DNA from: Qipengyuania sp. SS22
GTDB taxonomy: Bacteria; Pseudomonadota; Alphaproteobacteria; Sphingomonadales; Sphingomonadaceae
Direction: 5' to 3'
DNA: 64,000 nucleotides
Assembly (NCBI RefSeq): GCF_025736935.1
Contig: NZ_CP107048.1
Coordinates: forward strand, 868,001 to 932,000
Under the pieces are notes generated by a model. It did no database searches and was not told the DNA's origin. It was given only the letters and a program-made list of their open reading frames with translations. The position numbers and the translations under genes were made by a program. Positions 8,320 to 16,510 of the stretch are shown here, piece after piece (within the stretch, counting starts at the first letter, position 1; each line of letters begins with the position of its first letter).

Positions 8320-9504
8320 TCAGGCCCCGGTCTTGCGGCTCAATTCGCGCATCGCGTCGTCGAGCCCGTCGAGCGTCAGCGGATACATGCGGTCGTTGAC
8401 CAGCTGCTTCATCACCTTGGTCGACTGCGAATAGGACCACTGCTTTTCGGGCACGGGGTTGAGCCAGACGGTCGCGGGATAGGTATTGGTCACCCGCTGC
8501 ATCCAGGTCGCCCCGGCTTCCTCGTTCATATGCTCGACGCTGCCGCCCGGATGGGTGATCTCGTAGGGGCTCATCGCGGCATCGCCAACGAACACGATCT
8601 TGTAATCGTGCCCGTATTTGTGGAGCACGTCCCAGGTCTTGGTGCGTTCCTGCCAGCGGCGGCGGTTGTCCTTCCACACGCCTTCATACAGGCAGTTGTG
8701 GAAGTAGAAGAATTCGAGGTTCTTGAACTCCGCGGTCGCCGCGCTGAACAGTTCCTCGGTGACCTTGATGAAGGGGTCCATCGAGCCACCGACATCGAGG
8801 AACAGCAGCAGCTTGACCGCATTGTGTCGCTCGGGCCGCATACGGATATCGAGCCAGCCCTGCTTGGCCGTACCATCGATCGTCGCATCGAGGTCGAGCT
8901 CGTCGGCAGCGCCTTCGCGCGCAAACCGGCGTAGACGGCGCAGCGCCATCTTGATGTTGCGCGTGCCCAGTTCCTTGGTGTTGTCCAGATTCTTGAACTC
9001 GCGCTTGTCCCACACCTTCACTGCGCGCTTGTGCTTGCTTTCGCCGCCAATCCGGACGCCTTCGGGATTGTAGCCCGAATTGCCGAACGGCGAGGTGCCC
9101 CCGGTGCCGATCCACTTGTTACCGCCCTGGTGACGCTTTTCCTGTTCCTCGAGCCGCTTCTTCAGCGTCTCCATGATCTCGTCCCAGTCCCCCAGGCTCT
9201 TGATCTTTTCCATCTCCTCTTCGGAGAGGAATTTCTCGGCCACCGACTTCAGCCAGTCCTCCGGAATCTCGACCGGGTTCTGGCCGTAATCGGTCAGTAT
9301 GCCCTTGAAGACTTTCTGGAATACCTGGTCGAACCGGTCGAGCAGGCCTTCGTCTTTCACGAAGGTCGCCCGGCTGAGGTAATAGAACGCCTCGGGAGAC
9401 TGTTCGATCACGTCACGGTCGAGCGCCTCGATCAGCGTGAGGTGTTCCTTGAAGCTTGCGGAAATGCCCGCAGAGCGAAGCTCGTCGACGAAATTGAAGA
9501 ACAT
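8320..9504 (-). CDS. VWA domain protein, CoxE-like
   Basis: A 394-residue protein of the CoxE-like von Willebrand factor A family. The N-terminal ~200 residues are helical and charged; the VWA domain begins near residue 230 with LLLFLDVGGSMD, a MIDAS metal-site motif (DxxxS), and continues through FYFHNCLYEGVWKD and FVGDAAMSPYEI. Proteins of this family work with MoxR-type AAA+ ATPases as metal-insertion or assembly chaperones. The matching MoxR gene (11110-11964) is on the same strand 1.6 kb away, but a chemotaxis receptor on the opposite strand lies between them. The client is unknown; no CO dehydrogenase or methanol dehydrogenase gene is in the window. Confidence 0.88.
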   Translation of the reverse strand: MFFNFVDELRSAGISASFKEHLTLIEALDRDVIEQSPEAFYYLSRATFVKDEGLLDRFDQVFQKVFKGILTDYGQNPVEIPEDWLKSVAEKFLSEEEMEKIKSLGDWDEIMETLKKRLEEQEKRHQGGNKWIGTGGTSPFGNSGYNPEGVRIGGESKHKRAVKVWDKREFKNLDNTKELGTRNIKMALRRLRRFAREGAADELDLDATIDGTAKQGWLDIRMRPERHNAVKLLLFLDVGGSMDPFIKVTEELFSAATAEFKNLEFFYFHNCLYEGVWKDNRRRWQERTKTWDVLHKYGHDYKIVFVGDAAMSPYEITHPGGSVEHMNEEAGATWMQRVTNTYPATVWLNPVPEKQWSYSQSTKVMKQLVNDRMYPLTLDGLDDAMRELSRKTGA

Positions 9505-9561
9505 GGGTGGGAGCCTAGCGCGTGCCTTTGCGCCGCACCAGTTACTTATCGCGCGTATTTT

Positions 9562-9577
9562 TTAACTGCCCACTAAC
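9562..9577. promoter_or_regulatory. possible CtrA-type binding site
   Basis: TTAA-N7-CTAAC occurs in the divergent gap between the VWA gene and the chemotaxis receptor, 53 bases before the receptor's ATG. The alphaproteobacterial CtrA consensus is TTAA-N7-TTAA(C), so one base differs. CtrA controls chemotaxis and motility genes in many alphaproteobacteria, which fits the downstream gene. Confidence 0.4.
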
Positions 9578-9629
9578 CAACCCGGCGTAAGCTACGCAGA
9601 ACACGACCAAAAAGGGGGTCACACAGGCA

Positions 9630-11030
9630 ATGGAACTCAGCGCGATCGATGCCAGGGGGGCGTCGGCTCTGGACCAGATACCGGCAGCTTGCGGCAAAGT
9701 AACCGTGGGCTGTTCGGACGTGGCGGGGATTGTCCAGGGCGTTATCGATTCCTTTGGTCATCTGCGCAGCGAATATGTCGAGCTGCAGGGCACGGTCACC
9801 GCGCTCGATGAAGACCAGCGCAAGGTCCTGGAGGCAAGCGACGAAGCCCGGCTGCTGTCCGAACGCGCGATCGAGCGGCTGAACGACGGGTCGATGCTGA
9901 TCAGCAATTCGCTGAACGAAATCGGCAACCTCCTGAGCCTCGTCGAAACGCTGTCGCAGCACGTCACCGGTTTCGCTGCGGCGATGGACCAGGTGCGCCG
10001 GTCGAGCCAGGAAATCGACCAGATTGCCGAGACCACCAATATTCTCGCGCTCAATGCCACGATCGAGGCGATGCGTGCGGGCGAACAGGGCCGCACCTTT
10101 GCGGTCGTCGCCAATGAGGTGAAGACGCTCGCCAGCGAAACACGCAAGGCGACCGAGGAAATCGGCCGCACCATCGACACGCTCGGCAATGAAGCCGAGC
10201 AGGTGATCGAGAAGATCGAAAGCGGCGCCGAGGCAAGCGTCCATGCCAAGGATTCGGTCGGCTCGATCGAGGACACAATGCGCAGCGTGACCGAGCTGTT
10301 GACCGAGGTCGACGGCCAGCAGGATCTGATTGCGCGCAATACCGCCAAGATTTCGGACCATGTCCACCGCGTGCAGGACGTGCTCGGCGATTTCGACGGG
10401 GCTGTAAGCGATAACGAGAACAAGCTCGCGACCGCGCATGATCGCATGGAAGGGCTCGAACTGATCGCCAGCGACATGTTCGACAAGCTGGTCAAGGCCG
10501 GCCTCTCCCCGCAGGACAGCGTCATGGTCGAGAAGGCGCAGGGTCACGCCGCACAGGTCGTCGCTGCGGCGGAAGCCGCGATTGCCGCGGGCGAGCTCAC
10601 GATGGAGCAATTGTTCGACCGCGACTACCGTGAGGTACCGGGCACCAACCCGCAGCTATACCGCACCGGGTTGAGCGATTGGGCCGATGCCAATTGGCGC
10701 CCGATCAACGACGATGTCAGCAGCGAAGGCCGCCCGGTGATCATGTGTTCGCAATCGGACACCAACGGGTTCCTCCCTACGCATGTCAGCGAACATTCGC
10801 GCCCGCCGACCGGCGATCTGGCGCACGATACGCAGCACTGCCGCAACGGCCGGATAATGCTCTACGCGATCGACAAGACCGCCAAGACGCAGACCGAGCC
10901 CTATATGATGGCGGTCTATCGCCAGGAAGGCGACGGGCGTAACTACCTCGTGGTGCGCAATGTCTATGTGCCGCTGGTCATCAACGGCCGCCGCTGGGGC
11001 GATTTCGAACTGGCCTACAGCCTGGATTGA
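9630..11030 (+). CDS. soluble methyl-accepting chemotaxis protein
   Basis: A 466-residue chemoreceptor without transmembrane helices. Residues ~50-260 form the coiled-coil signalling module; the conserved hairpin tip is DQIAETTNILALNATIEA followed by RAGEQGRTFAVVANEVKTLA, which contacts CheA/CheW. Residues ~325-466 form a separate C-terminal sensor domain (PQLYRTGLSDWADANWRPI, NGFLPTHVSEHSRPPTGD) ending in a YLVVRNVYVPLVINGRRWG strand pattern. Signalling first and sensing last is the reverse of classical receptors and marks a cytoplasmic sensor. The ligand is not evident. It is transcribed away from the VWA gene and towards the MoxR gene, with a terminator after it. No other chemotaxis gene is in the window. 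Confidence 0.88.
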   Translation: MELSAIDARGASALDQIPAACGKVTVGCSDVAGIVQGVIDSFGHLRSEYVELQGTVTALDEDQRKVLEASDEARLLSERAIERLNDGSMLISNSLNEIGNLLSLVETLSQHVTGFAAAMDQVRRSSQEIDQIAETTNILALNATIEAMRAGEQGRTFAVVANEVKTLASETRKATEEIGRTIDTLGNEAEQVIEKIESGAEASVHAKDSVGSIEDTMRSVTELLTEVDGQQDLIARNTAKISDHVHRVQDVLGDFDGAVSDNENKLATAHDRMEGLELIASDMFDKLVKAGLSPQDSVMVEKAQGHAAQVVAAAEAAIAAGELTMEQLFDRDYREVPGTNPQLYRTGLSDWADANWRPINDDVSSEGRPVIMCSQSDTNGFLPTHVSEHSRPPTGDLAHDTQHCRNGRIMLYAIDKTAKTQTEPYMMAVYRQEGDGRNYLVVRNVYVPLVINGRRWGDFELAYSLD

Positions 11031-11052
11031 TCCGCAGGCGGATAACGAAAAA

Positions 11053-11085
11053 GGGCGCGAACCGGATGTGGTTCGCGCCCCTTTT
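11053..11085. terminator. bidirectional rho-independent terminator
   Basis: An 11-bp perfect stem (gggcgcgaacc at 11053-11063 with ggttcgcgccc at 11070-11080) with a 6-base loop is followed by cttttc on the plus strand and preceded by gaaaaa, giving a T-tract for the minus strand too. It lies between the convergent chemoreceptor and MoxR genes and can serve both. Confidence 0.88.
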
Positions 11086-11109
11086 CGTTGTTCTTTTAAA
11101 GGAAGAGCG

Positions 11110-11964
11110 TCAGCTCTGCCTGCGTGCCATGAAGGCGAGGCGTTCGAACATCATCACGTCCTGCTCGTTCTTGAGCAATGCGCCGTGCAGCGGCGGGATC
11201 GCGGCATTGGGATTGGCATCCTGCAGCACGTCGATCGGCATGTCCTCGTTGAGCAGCAGCTTGAGCCAGTCGAGCAGTTCGCTGGTCGATGGCTTCTTCT
11301 TGAGGCCCGGCACGTCGCGGATTTCGTAGAAGATTTCCATCGCCTTGGTGACGAGGGTCTTCTGGATACCGGGGAAGTGCACCTCGATGATCTCGCGCAT
11401 CGTCTCGGTGTCGGGGAACTTGATGTAGTGGAAGAAGCAGCGGCGCAGGAACGCGTCGGGCAGTTCCTTCTCGTTGTTCGAGGTGATGACCACGATCGGG
11501 CGTTCCTTCGCCTCGATCCGCTCATGCGTTTCGTAGACGTCGAAGCTCATGCGATCGAGTTCCTGCAACAGATCGTTGGGAAACTCGATATCGGCCTTGT
11601 CGATCTCGTCGATCAGCAGCACGGGCAACTGTTCGGCGGTGAACGCCTCCCACAATTTGCCGCGCCGGATATAGTTCGAGATGTCGTGGACGCGCTCGTC
11701 GCCCAGCTGGCCGTCGCGCAGGCGGGCGACCGCGTCGTATTCGTAGAGACCCTGCTGCGCCTTGGTGGTCGACTTGACGTTCCACTCGATCAGCGGCGCG
11801 TCGAGCGCCTTGGAAATCTCGTGCGCCAGAACCGTCTTGCCCGTGCCCGGTTCGCCCTTGACCAGCAGCGGACGCCGCAGCGTCACCGCTGCGTTGACCG
11901 CGACCTTCAGGTCCTCGGTGGCGATATAGGCTTGCGTGCCTTCAAAACGGGTCGGTTCTGTCAT
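11110..11964 (-). CDS. MoxR-family AAA+ ATPase
   Basis: A 284-residue AAA+ protein of the MoxR/CoxD type. Walker A is GEPGTGKT at residues 37-44, Walker B LLIDEID at 116-122, followed by a sensor-1 region (VVITSNNEKELPDAFLRRC) with an arginine finger pattern. The C-terminal lid domain is short and helical. MoxR ATPases remodel or load cofactors into client proteins together with a VWA partner, here most likely the CoxE-like protein at 8320-9504. It diverges from the hydrolase-OsmC gene across a ~90-base gap. Confidence 0.9.
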   Translation of the reverse strand: MTEPTRFEGTQAYIATEDLKVAVNAAVTLRRPLLVKGEPGTGKTVLAHEISKALDAPLIEWNVKSTTKAQQGLYEYDAVARLRDGQLGDERVHDISNYIRRGKLWEAFTAEQLPVLLIDEIDKADIEFPNDLLQELDRMSFDVYETHERIEAKERPIVVITSNNEKELPDAFLRRCFFHYIKFPDTETMREIIEVHFPGIQKTLVTKAMEIFYEIRDVPGLKKKPSTSELLDWLKLLLNEDMPIDVLQDANPNAAIPPLHGALLKNEQDVMMFERLAFMARRQS

Positions 11965-11981
11965 CGGTTTTCCCTTGCAAC

Positions 11982-11997
11982 TTTACGTTAGCGTTAG
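11982..11997. promoter_or_regulatory. possible MerR-type operator
   Basis: TTTACGTTAGCGTTAG lies in the divergent gap between the MoxR and hydrolase-OsmC genes. It resembles the TTTACGTTAACGTAAA-like sites of LiuR-type MerR regulators of proteobacterial acyl-CoA metabolism, with three or four mismatches. No regulator gene of that type is in the window. Confidence 0.25.
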
Positions 11998-12054
11998 GGA
12001 CCGGGCACCGCTCGTGCAAGGGGGCGTTATGGCTTCAGACGCGAGGAAGAATTC

Positions 12055-13272
12055 ATGCCAACCGAAAAGATCACTATTGCCACCGATGCCGGCCACGAAC
12101 TGACGGGCTCGCTCGAACTGCCCACCGGGCTGGTACGCGGGGCTGCGCTGTTCGCGCATTGCTTCACCTGCACCAAGCAGAGCCGCGCGGCGGTCAGCGT
12201 GGCGCGGGCGCTTGCACACGAAGGTATCGCCTGTCTGCGCTTCGACTTCACCGGACTGGGCGGGAGTGATGGCGAATTCGGCCGCGCCGGCTTCGCCACC
12301 GATGTCGCCGATCTGGTCGCGGCGGCGGAAGAGCTGCTGGTACGTTTCGCGCAGCCGATTCTGCTGGTCGGGCACAGCCTTGGCGGTGCGGCGGTGCTGG
12401 CGGCGGCGGATGACCTGGGCTTCGACAAGGTCGCCGCGATCGCCACTATCGGCGCGCCCAGCGATGTACCGCATGTGCTCCAGCGGATCGATGGCGATCT
12501 CGAGGCGATCCGCAAGGAAGGCGAGGGCGAGGTCACGATCGGTGGCCGCGATTTCGCGCTCAGCCGCGATTTTCTCGAGCGGGTCGAGAATATCGACCTG
12601 CTCGAAGAGGTCGGGCGGCTCAAACGCCCGCTGCTGTTCCTCCATTCCCCCACCGATGCGATCGTCGGGATCGAGAACGCCAGTGCGCTGTTCGGCGCAG
12701 CCAAACATCCCAAGAGCTTCGTCAGCTTGGAAGGCGCGGACCACCTGCTGCTCGACGAGGCCGATGCGCGCTTTGCCGCCGGCATGATCGCTTCATGGGC
12801 GAGCCGCTACCTCCCGCTGCGCAACGACTGGCCGATGCCCGACAAGGGCGTGGTGGTGAAGACCGGCCATGGCAAGTTCGGCACCGAGGTTCATACCAAG
12901 ACCCATCGCTTCATCGCCGACGAGCCCAAGAGCTATGGCGGCGACGACAGTGGGCCGACGCCTTACGATCTGCTCAATGCCGCGCTGGGCACCTGCACCG
13001 CGATGACGATGAAGATGTATGCCGATGGCAAGGGCTGGCCGCTCGAAGGGGCGACGGTCGAGGTAACGCATGAACGCAAGCATCAGGACGAGTGCGACCA
13101 TGTCGAGGCGATGCAGGAGGGGCGGCCGATGCAGGCGCTGATCCGCCATATCGAACTGTATGGCGATAAGCTCACCGACGACCAGCGGAGCCGGATCATC
13201 GCCATCGCCGACAAGTGCCCGGTGCATCGGACACTCGAAAGCGATCTCCACGTGCATACCACGGGGAGTTAG
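12055..13272 (+). CDS. alpha/beta-hydrolase fused to OsmC-family domain
   Basis: A 405-residue two-domain protein. Residues ~1-255 are an alpha/beta hydrolase with nucleophile Ser108 in GHSLGG, a likely acid Asp201 (HSPTD) and a likely His230 (EGADH). Residues ~265-405 are an OsmC/Ohr-type domain with one cysteine at 314 (LGTCTAMTMK) and the other at 388 (DKCPVHRTL), the pair that reduces organic hydroperoxides in this family. The fusion is a known bacterial architecture, but its physiological substrate is not settled; oxidised esters or lipid hydroperoxides are a plausible guess. The stop shares TTAG (13269-13272) with the convergent secreted hydrolase. Confidence 0.9.
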   Translation: MPTEKITIATDAGHELTGSLELPTGLVRGAALFAHCFTCTKQSRAAVSVARALAHEGIACLRFDFTGLGGSDGEFGRAGFATDVADLVAAAEELLVRFAQPILLVGHSLGGAAVLAAADDLGFDKVAAIATIGAPSDVPHVLQRIDGDLEAIRKEGEGEVTIGGRDFALSRDFLERVENIDLLEEVGRLKRPLLFLHSPTDAIVGIENASALFGAAKHPKSFVSLEGADHLLLDEADARFAAGMIASWASRYLPLRNDWPMPDKGVVVKTGHGKFGTEVHTKTHRFIADEPKSYGGDDSGPTPYDLLNAALGTCTAMTMKMYADGKGWPLEGATVEVTHERKHQDECDHVEAMQEGRPMQALIRHIELYGDKLTDDQRSRIIAIADKCPVHRTLESDLHVHTTGS

Positions 13273-14399
13273 GCGGGGCAGTCGTCCTGCTGCGCGGCGT
13301 AGGATGCGTGGGTGATACGGTATCCCGTGCGACCATCGCGCGGCGGCACGGTTTCGCGCCACGGGGTGGCTTCGCCGTTCAGTACCGCTGCCAGATCAGC
13401 CCGGCCGACGCAGGTATCGAACACGTCCCCATGCCGCAGCCCGCCTTCGGCTACCGCGGCCGAGGTGTCCACCATACTCAATCCCGGTAGGTCCGGACCG
13501 AGGTGGCAATTGCCGTCGCGGCCCAGGCTGCGCTCCGCATAATCAACTGAATAGCTACAATCCGAGCTGCCGAGCCGGCTGTATCCGTGGAGCGAACGTG
13601 AGGTTCGCAGCGCGAGGTCCTCCTGTGAGGAATAGATCGTCACCGAGCGGCCGCCCTTCAGCAGCTCGGTGATCGAACCATTATCGCGCAGGACCTGGTG
13701 ACGGTCGATATCGGGCGACACGAGGATCAGCCGGTGGACATGCGCGGCCTTGTCGGGCTTGGCGAGGTTGAGCCGCCGGATCGCCCCGACCAGCGCGCGC
13801 CCGCCCATGCTGTGCGCCACCAGCGTGATATTGTCGCTTTTCTCGACCAAGGTCAGCAGTAATTGGTCGATATAGCCCTGCGACCAAGCGATGCTCGAGG
13901 CATCGTAGAGATAGCTGAGATAGCGTTTGCGAGAGGGCCACACCACCGACACGGTCGGGACCGAATAGGCATTGAGGTTGCGCAGGGTGACCGTGCGGTC
14001 GAGCGCATCGTCGAAATCGCTGCGGTAGCCGTGGATGTAGAGCAATAGGCGGCCCTCGTTCCCGGGCTGCTCTATCTGGTCGGTCAGTGCCGCCAGCCAT
14101 TGATCTTCGGCCAGCAGCTTGGCGCGGTGTGCGTCCCAAGGTTCTTCGCCTTGGCCGGTCGGTGCGACGAAGCCGTAGGACAGCTCGTCCGAACGGAAGA
14201 TGGCGAAATCGAGCGAATCCTTGCGGCAGTCCGCCATGTTGCTGGCCATGAAGAAGACATCGTTTGGCGCGACATCATCCGGCGCGCCGAACTGGCCCCG
14301 GCAATCGCTCGCCAGCAGCGACAGGCTGGGCGAGGGGAGGCTGCACGCGCCGAGCACGCCGGCTGCCGCGGTCAGCAATCCCAAGCTGAGCTTGTTCAT
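13269..14399 (-). CDS. lipoprotein alpha/beta hydrolase (DUF900-like)
   Basis: A 376-residue protein with an N-terminal lipoprotein signal (hydrophobic stretch ending LGAC, predicted lipidated Cys near residue 20), so it probably sits in the cell envelope. The body is an alpha/beta hydrolase: LLLYIHGYRSDFDDAL is the oxyanion/beta-strand region, and the nucleophile Ser is in VAHSMGGRAL near residue 196, with VSPDIDRHQ further on. This arrangement matches DUF900-type esterase/lipase-like proteins. The start ATG at 14399 was chosen because it begins the signal peptide; the frame is open for 13 more codons upstream. Substrate unknown. It faces the hydrolase-OsmC gene with a 4-base stop overlap. 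Confidence 0.82.
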   Translation of the reverse strand: MNKLSLGLLTAAAGVLGACSLPSPSLSLLASDCRGQFGAPDDVAPNDVFFMASNMADCRKDSLDFAIFRSDELSYGFVAPTGQGEEPWDAHRAKLLAEDQWLAALTDQIEQPGNEGRLLLYIHGYRSDFDDALDRTVTLRNLNAYSVPTVSVVWPSRKRYLSYLYDASSIAWSQGYIDQLLLTLVEKSDNITLVAHSMGGRALVGAIRRLNLAKPDKAAHVHRLILVSPDIDRHQVLRDNGSITELLKGGRSVTIYSSQEDLALRTSRSLHGYSRLGSSDCSYSVDYAERSLGRDGNCHLGPDLPGLSMVDTSAAVAEGGLRHGDVFDTCVGRADLAAVLNGEATPWRETVPPRDGRTGYRITHASYAAQQDDCPA

Positions 14400-14470
14400 C
14401 GGCTGTCTCCCGCGGCGCAAGGGGACACTACAACCCAACCGCTATCGATCAAAGGCCTGCGGCAAAGCCG

Positions 14471-16447
14471 TCAGGCGTCGATCATCTCGCGGTCCATATC
14501 GCCGGCGTTGTTCTGGATGAAGTTGAAACGGTGTTCGGGGTTGCGGCCCATCAGCTGGTCGACCAGTTCCTTGACCTTCGCGCGGTCCTCGAACTCGGGG
14601 GGGAGCGTGATCCGGATGAGGCTGCGCGTGGCCGGGTTCATCGTGGTCTCGCGCAGCTGCGCGGGGTTCATCTCGCCCAGGCCCTTGAAGCGTCCGACAT
14701 CGACCTTCTTACCCTTGAACACGGTGGCTTCCAGCTCGGCGCGATGCGCGTCGTCGCGGGCATAGCGGCTCTCCTTGCCCGCGGTCAGGCGGTAGAGCGG
14801 CGGCTGCGCGAGGTAGAGATGCCCGCCGCGCACCACCTCGGTCATCTCCTGGAAGAAGAACGTCATCAGCAGCGTCGCGATATGCGCGCCGTCGACATCG
14901 GCATCGGTCATGATGATGATGCGGTCGTAGCGCAGGTTTTCCGGGTCGCAATCCTTGCGCGTGCCGCAGCCCATCGCGAGCGTAAGGTCGGCGATCTCGC
15001 TATTCGCGCGAATCTTGTCGGCGGTTGCACTGGCGACATTGAGGATCTTGCCGCGGATCGGCAGGATCGCCTGGCTCTTGCGCGCGCGCGCCTGCTTGGC
15101 GCTGCCACCTGCCGAATCGCCTTCGACAATGAACAGTTCGGTCTCCGCCTCGCCTTCGCCCGAGCAATCGGTGAGCTTGCCCGGCAAGCGCAGCTTCTTG
15201 GCATTGGTCGCGGTCTTGCGCTTGATCTCGCGTTCCTGCTTCCTACGCAGGCGCTCGTCCATCCGCTCCATCACTTGGCCTAGCAGTGCCTTGCCGCGGT
15301 CCATATTGTCGGCGAGGAAATGGTCGAAATGGTCGCGCACCGCGTTCTCGACGAGCCGCGCGGCTTCGGGCGAGGTCAGCCGGTCCTTGGTCTGCGACTG
15401 GAACTGCGGATCGCGGATGAAGACGCTGAGCATGACCTCCGCGCCGACCATGACATCGTCGGCGGTCAGCTCCTTGGCCTTCTTCACCCCCGTCAGTTCG
15501 GCGAAGGCGCGCAGCCCCTTGGTCAGCGCGGCGCGCAGGCCCTGTTCGTGCGTGCCGCCATCGGGCGTGGGCACGGTGTTGCAATACCAGCTGGTCGAGC
15601 CGTCCGAATAGAGCGGCCAGGCAATCGCCCATTCGACGCGGCCCGCCTCATCGGGAAAGTCCTGGCTGCCGGCAAAGGGTTCGGCGGTGACGCATTCGCG
15701 CGACCCGATCTGCTCGGCCAGATGATCGGCGAGACCGCCGGGGAATTTGAACACCGCTTCGGCGGGGACGTCATCGCTCGCGAGGCTGTCCGCGCATTTC
15801 CAGCGGATTTCGACTCCCGCGAAGAGATAGGCTTTCGACCGCGCCAGCTTGAACAGGCGCTTGGGGCTGAACTGGCGGTCGCCGAAAATCTCGATGTCGG
15901 GGACGAAGCTGACCGTCGTGCCGCGGCGATTGGGCGTCGGCCCGAGTTGTTCGAGCGGCCCGAGCGTCTGCCCCTTGGCAAAACTCTGCGCGAACAGCTG
16001 CTTGTCGCGCGCCACTTCGACCCGCGTATCGCTCGACAGCGCGTTCACCACCGAAATGCCGACGCCGTGCAGGCCCCCGCTGGTGGCGTAGGCCTTGCCC
16101 GAGAACTTGCCGCCCGAATGCAGCGTGGACAGGATCACTTCGAGCGTCGACTTGCCCGGAAACTTGGGATGCTCGTCCACCGGCATGCCGCGCCCATTGT
16201 CGGCGATGGTGATGCGATTGCCTTCCTCGAGCCGCACCTCGATCCGCGTTGCATGGCCCGCGACCGCCTCGTCCATCGAGTTGTCGAGCACTTCGGCAAC
16301 AAGATGATGGAGCGCGCGGTCGTCGGTCCCGCCGATATACATGCCGGGGCGGCGCCGCACCGGCTCGAGGCCTTCGAGGACCTCGATCGAGGAAGCGTCA
16401 TAGTCGCCGCTGGAGGTCGGCGTGTTTTCGAACAGATCGTCGGACAT
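14471..16447 (-). CDS. parE: DNA topoisomerase IV subunit B
   Basis: A 658-residue type IIA topoisomerase ATPase subunit that decatenates chromosomes together with ParC (not in the window). The GHKL ATP site is visible: DNSMDEAVAGHATRIEV, DNGRGMPVDEHPKFPGKS and GLHGVGISVVNALS. A transducer domain follows, then the TOPRIM domain with IVEGDSAGGSAKQAR and the Mg-binding TDADVDGAHIATLL. The length (~650, without the long GyrB insertion) and QSQTKDRLTSPEA support ParE over GyrB. It ends in PEHRFNFIQNNA and a short acidic tail. It sits between two envelope lipoprotein genes on the same strand. Confidence 0.95.
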   Translation of the reverse strand: MSDDLFENTPTSSGDYDASSIEVLEGLEPVRRRPGMYIGGTDDRALHHLVAEVLDNSMDEAVAGHATRIEVRLEEGNRITIADNGRGMPVDEHPKFPGKSTLEVILSTLHSGGKFSGKAYATSGGLHGVGISVVNALSSDTRVEVARDKQLFAQSFAKGQTLGPLEQLGPTPNRRGTTVSFVPDIEIFGDRQFSPKRLFKLARSKAYLFAGVEIRWKCADSLASDDVPAEAVFKFPGGLADHLAEQIGSRECVTAEPFAGSQDFPDEAGRVEWAIAWPLYSDGSTSWYCNTVPTPDGGTHEQGLRAALTKGLRAFAELTGVKKAKELTADDVMVGAEVMLSVFIRDPQFQSQTKDRLTSPEAARLVENAVRDHFDHFLADNMDRGKALLGQVMERMDERLRRKQEREIKRKTATNAKKLRLPGKLTDCSGEGEAETELFIVEGDSAGGSAKQARARKSQAILPIRGKILNVASATADKIRANSEIADLTLAMGCGTRKDCDPENLRYDRIIIMTDADVDGAHIATLLMTFFFQEMTEVVRGGHLYLAQPPLYRLTAGKESRYARDDAHRAELEATVFKGKKVDVGRFKGLGEMNPAQLRETTMNPATRSLIRITLPPEFEDRAKVKELVDQLMGRNPEHRFNFIQNNAGDMDREMIDA

Positions 16448-16510
16448 GCACCCGCTATATCGTGCGGTTTCGCGCCGCTACAAGCGCGCCGGCAAGGTTA
16501 TCCGCCCCGC

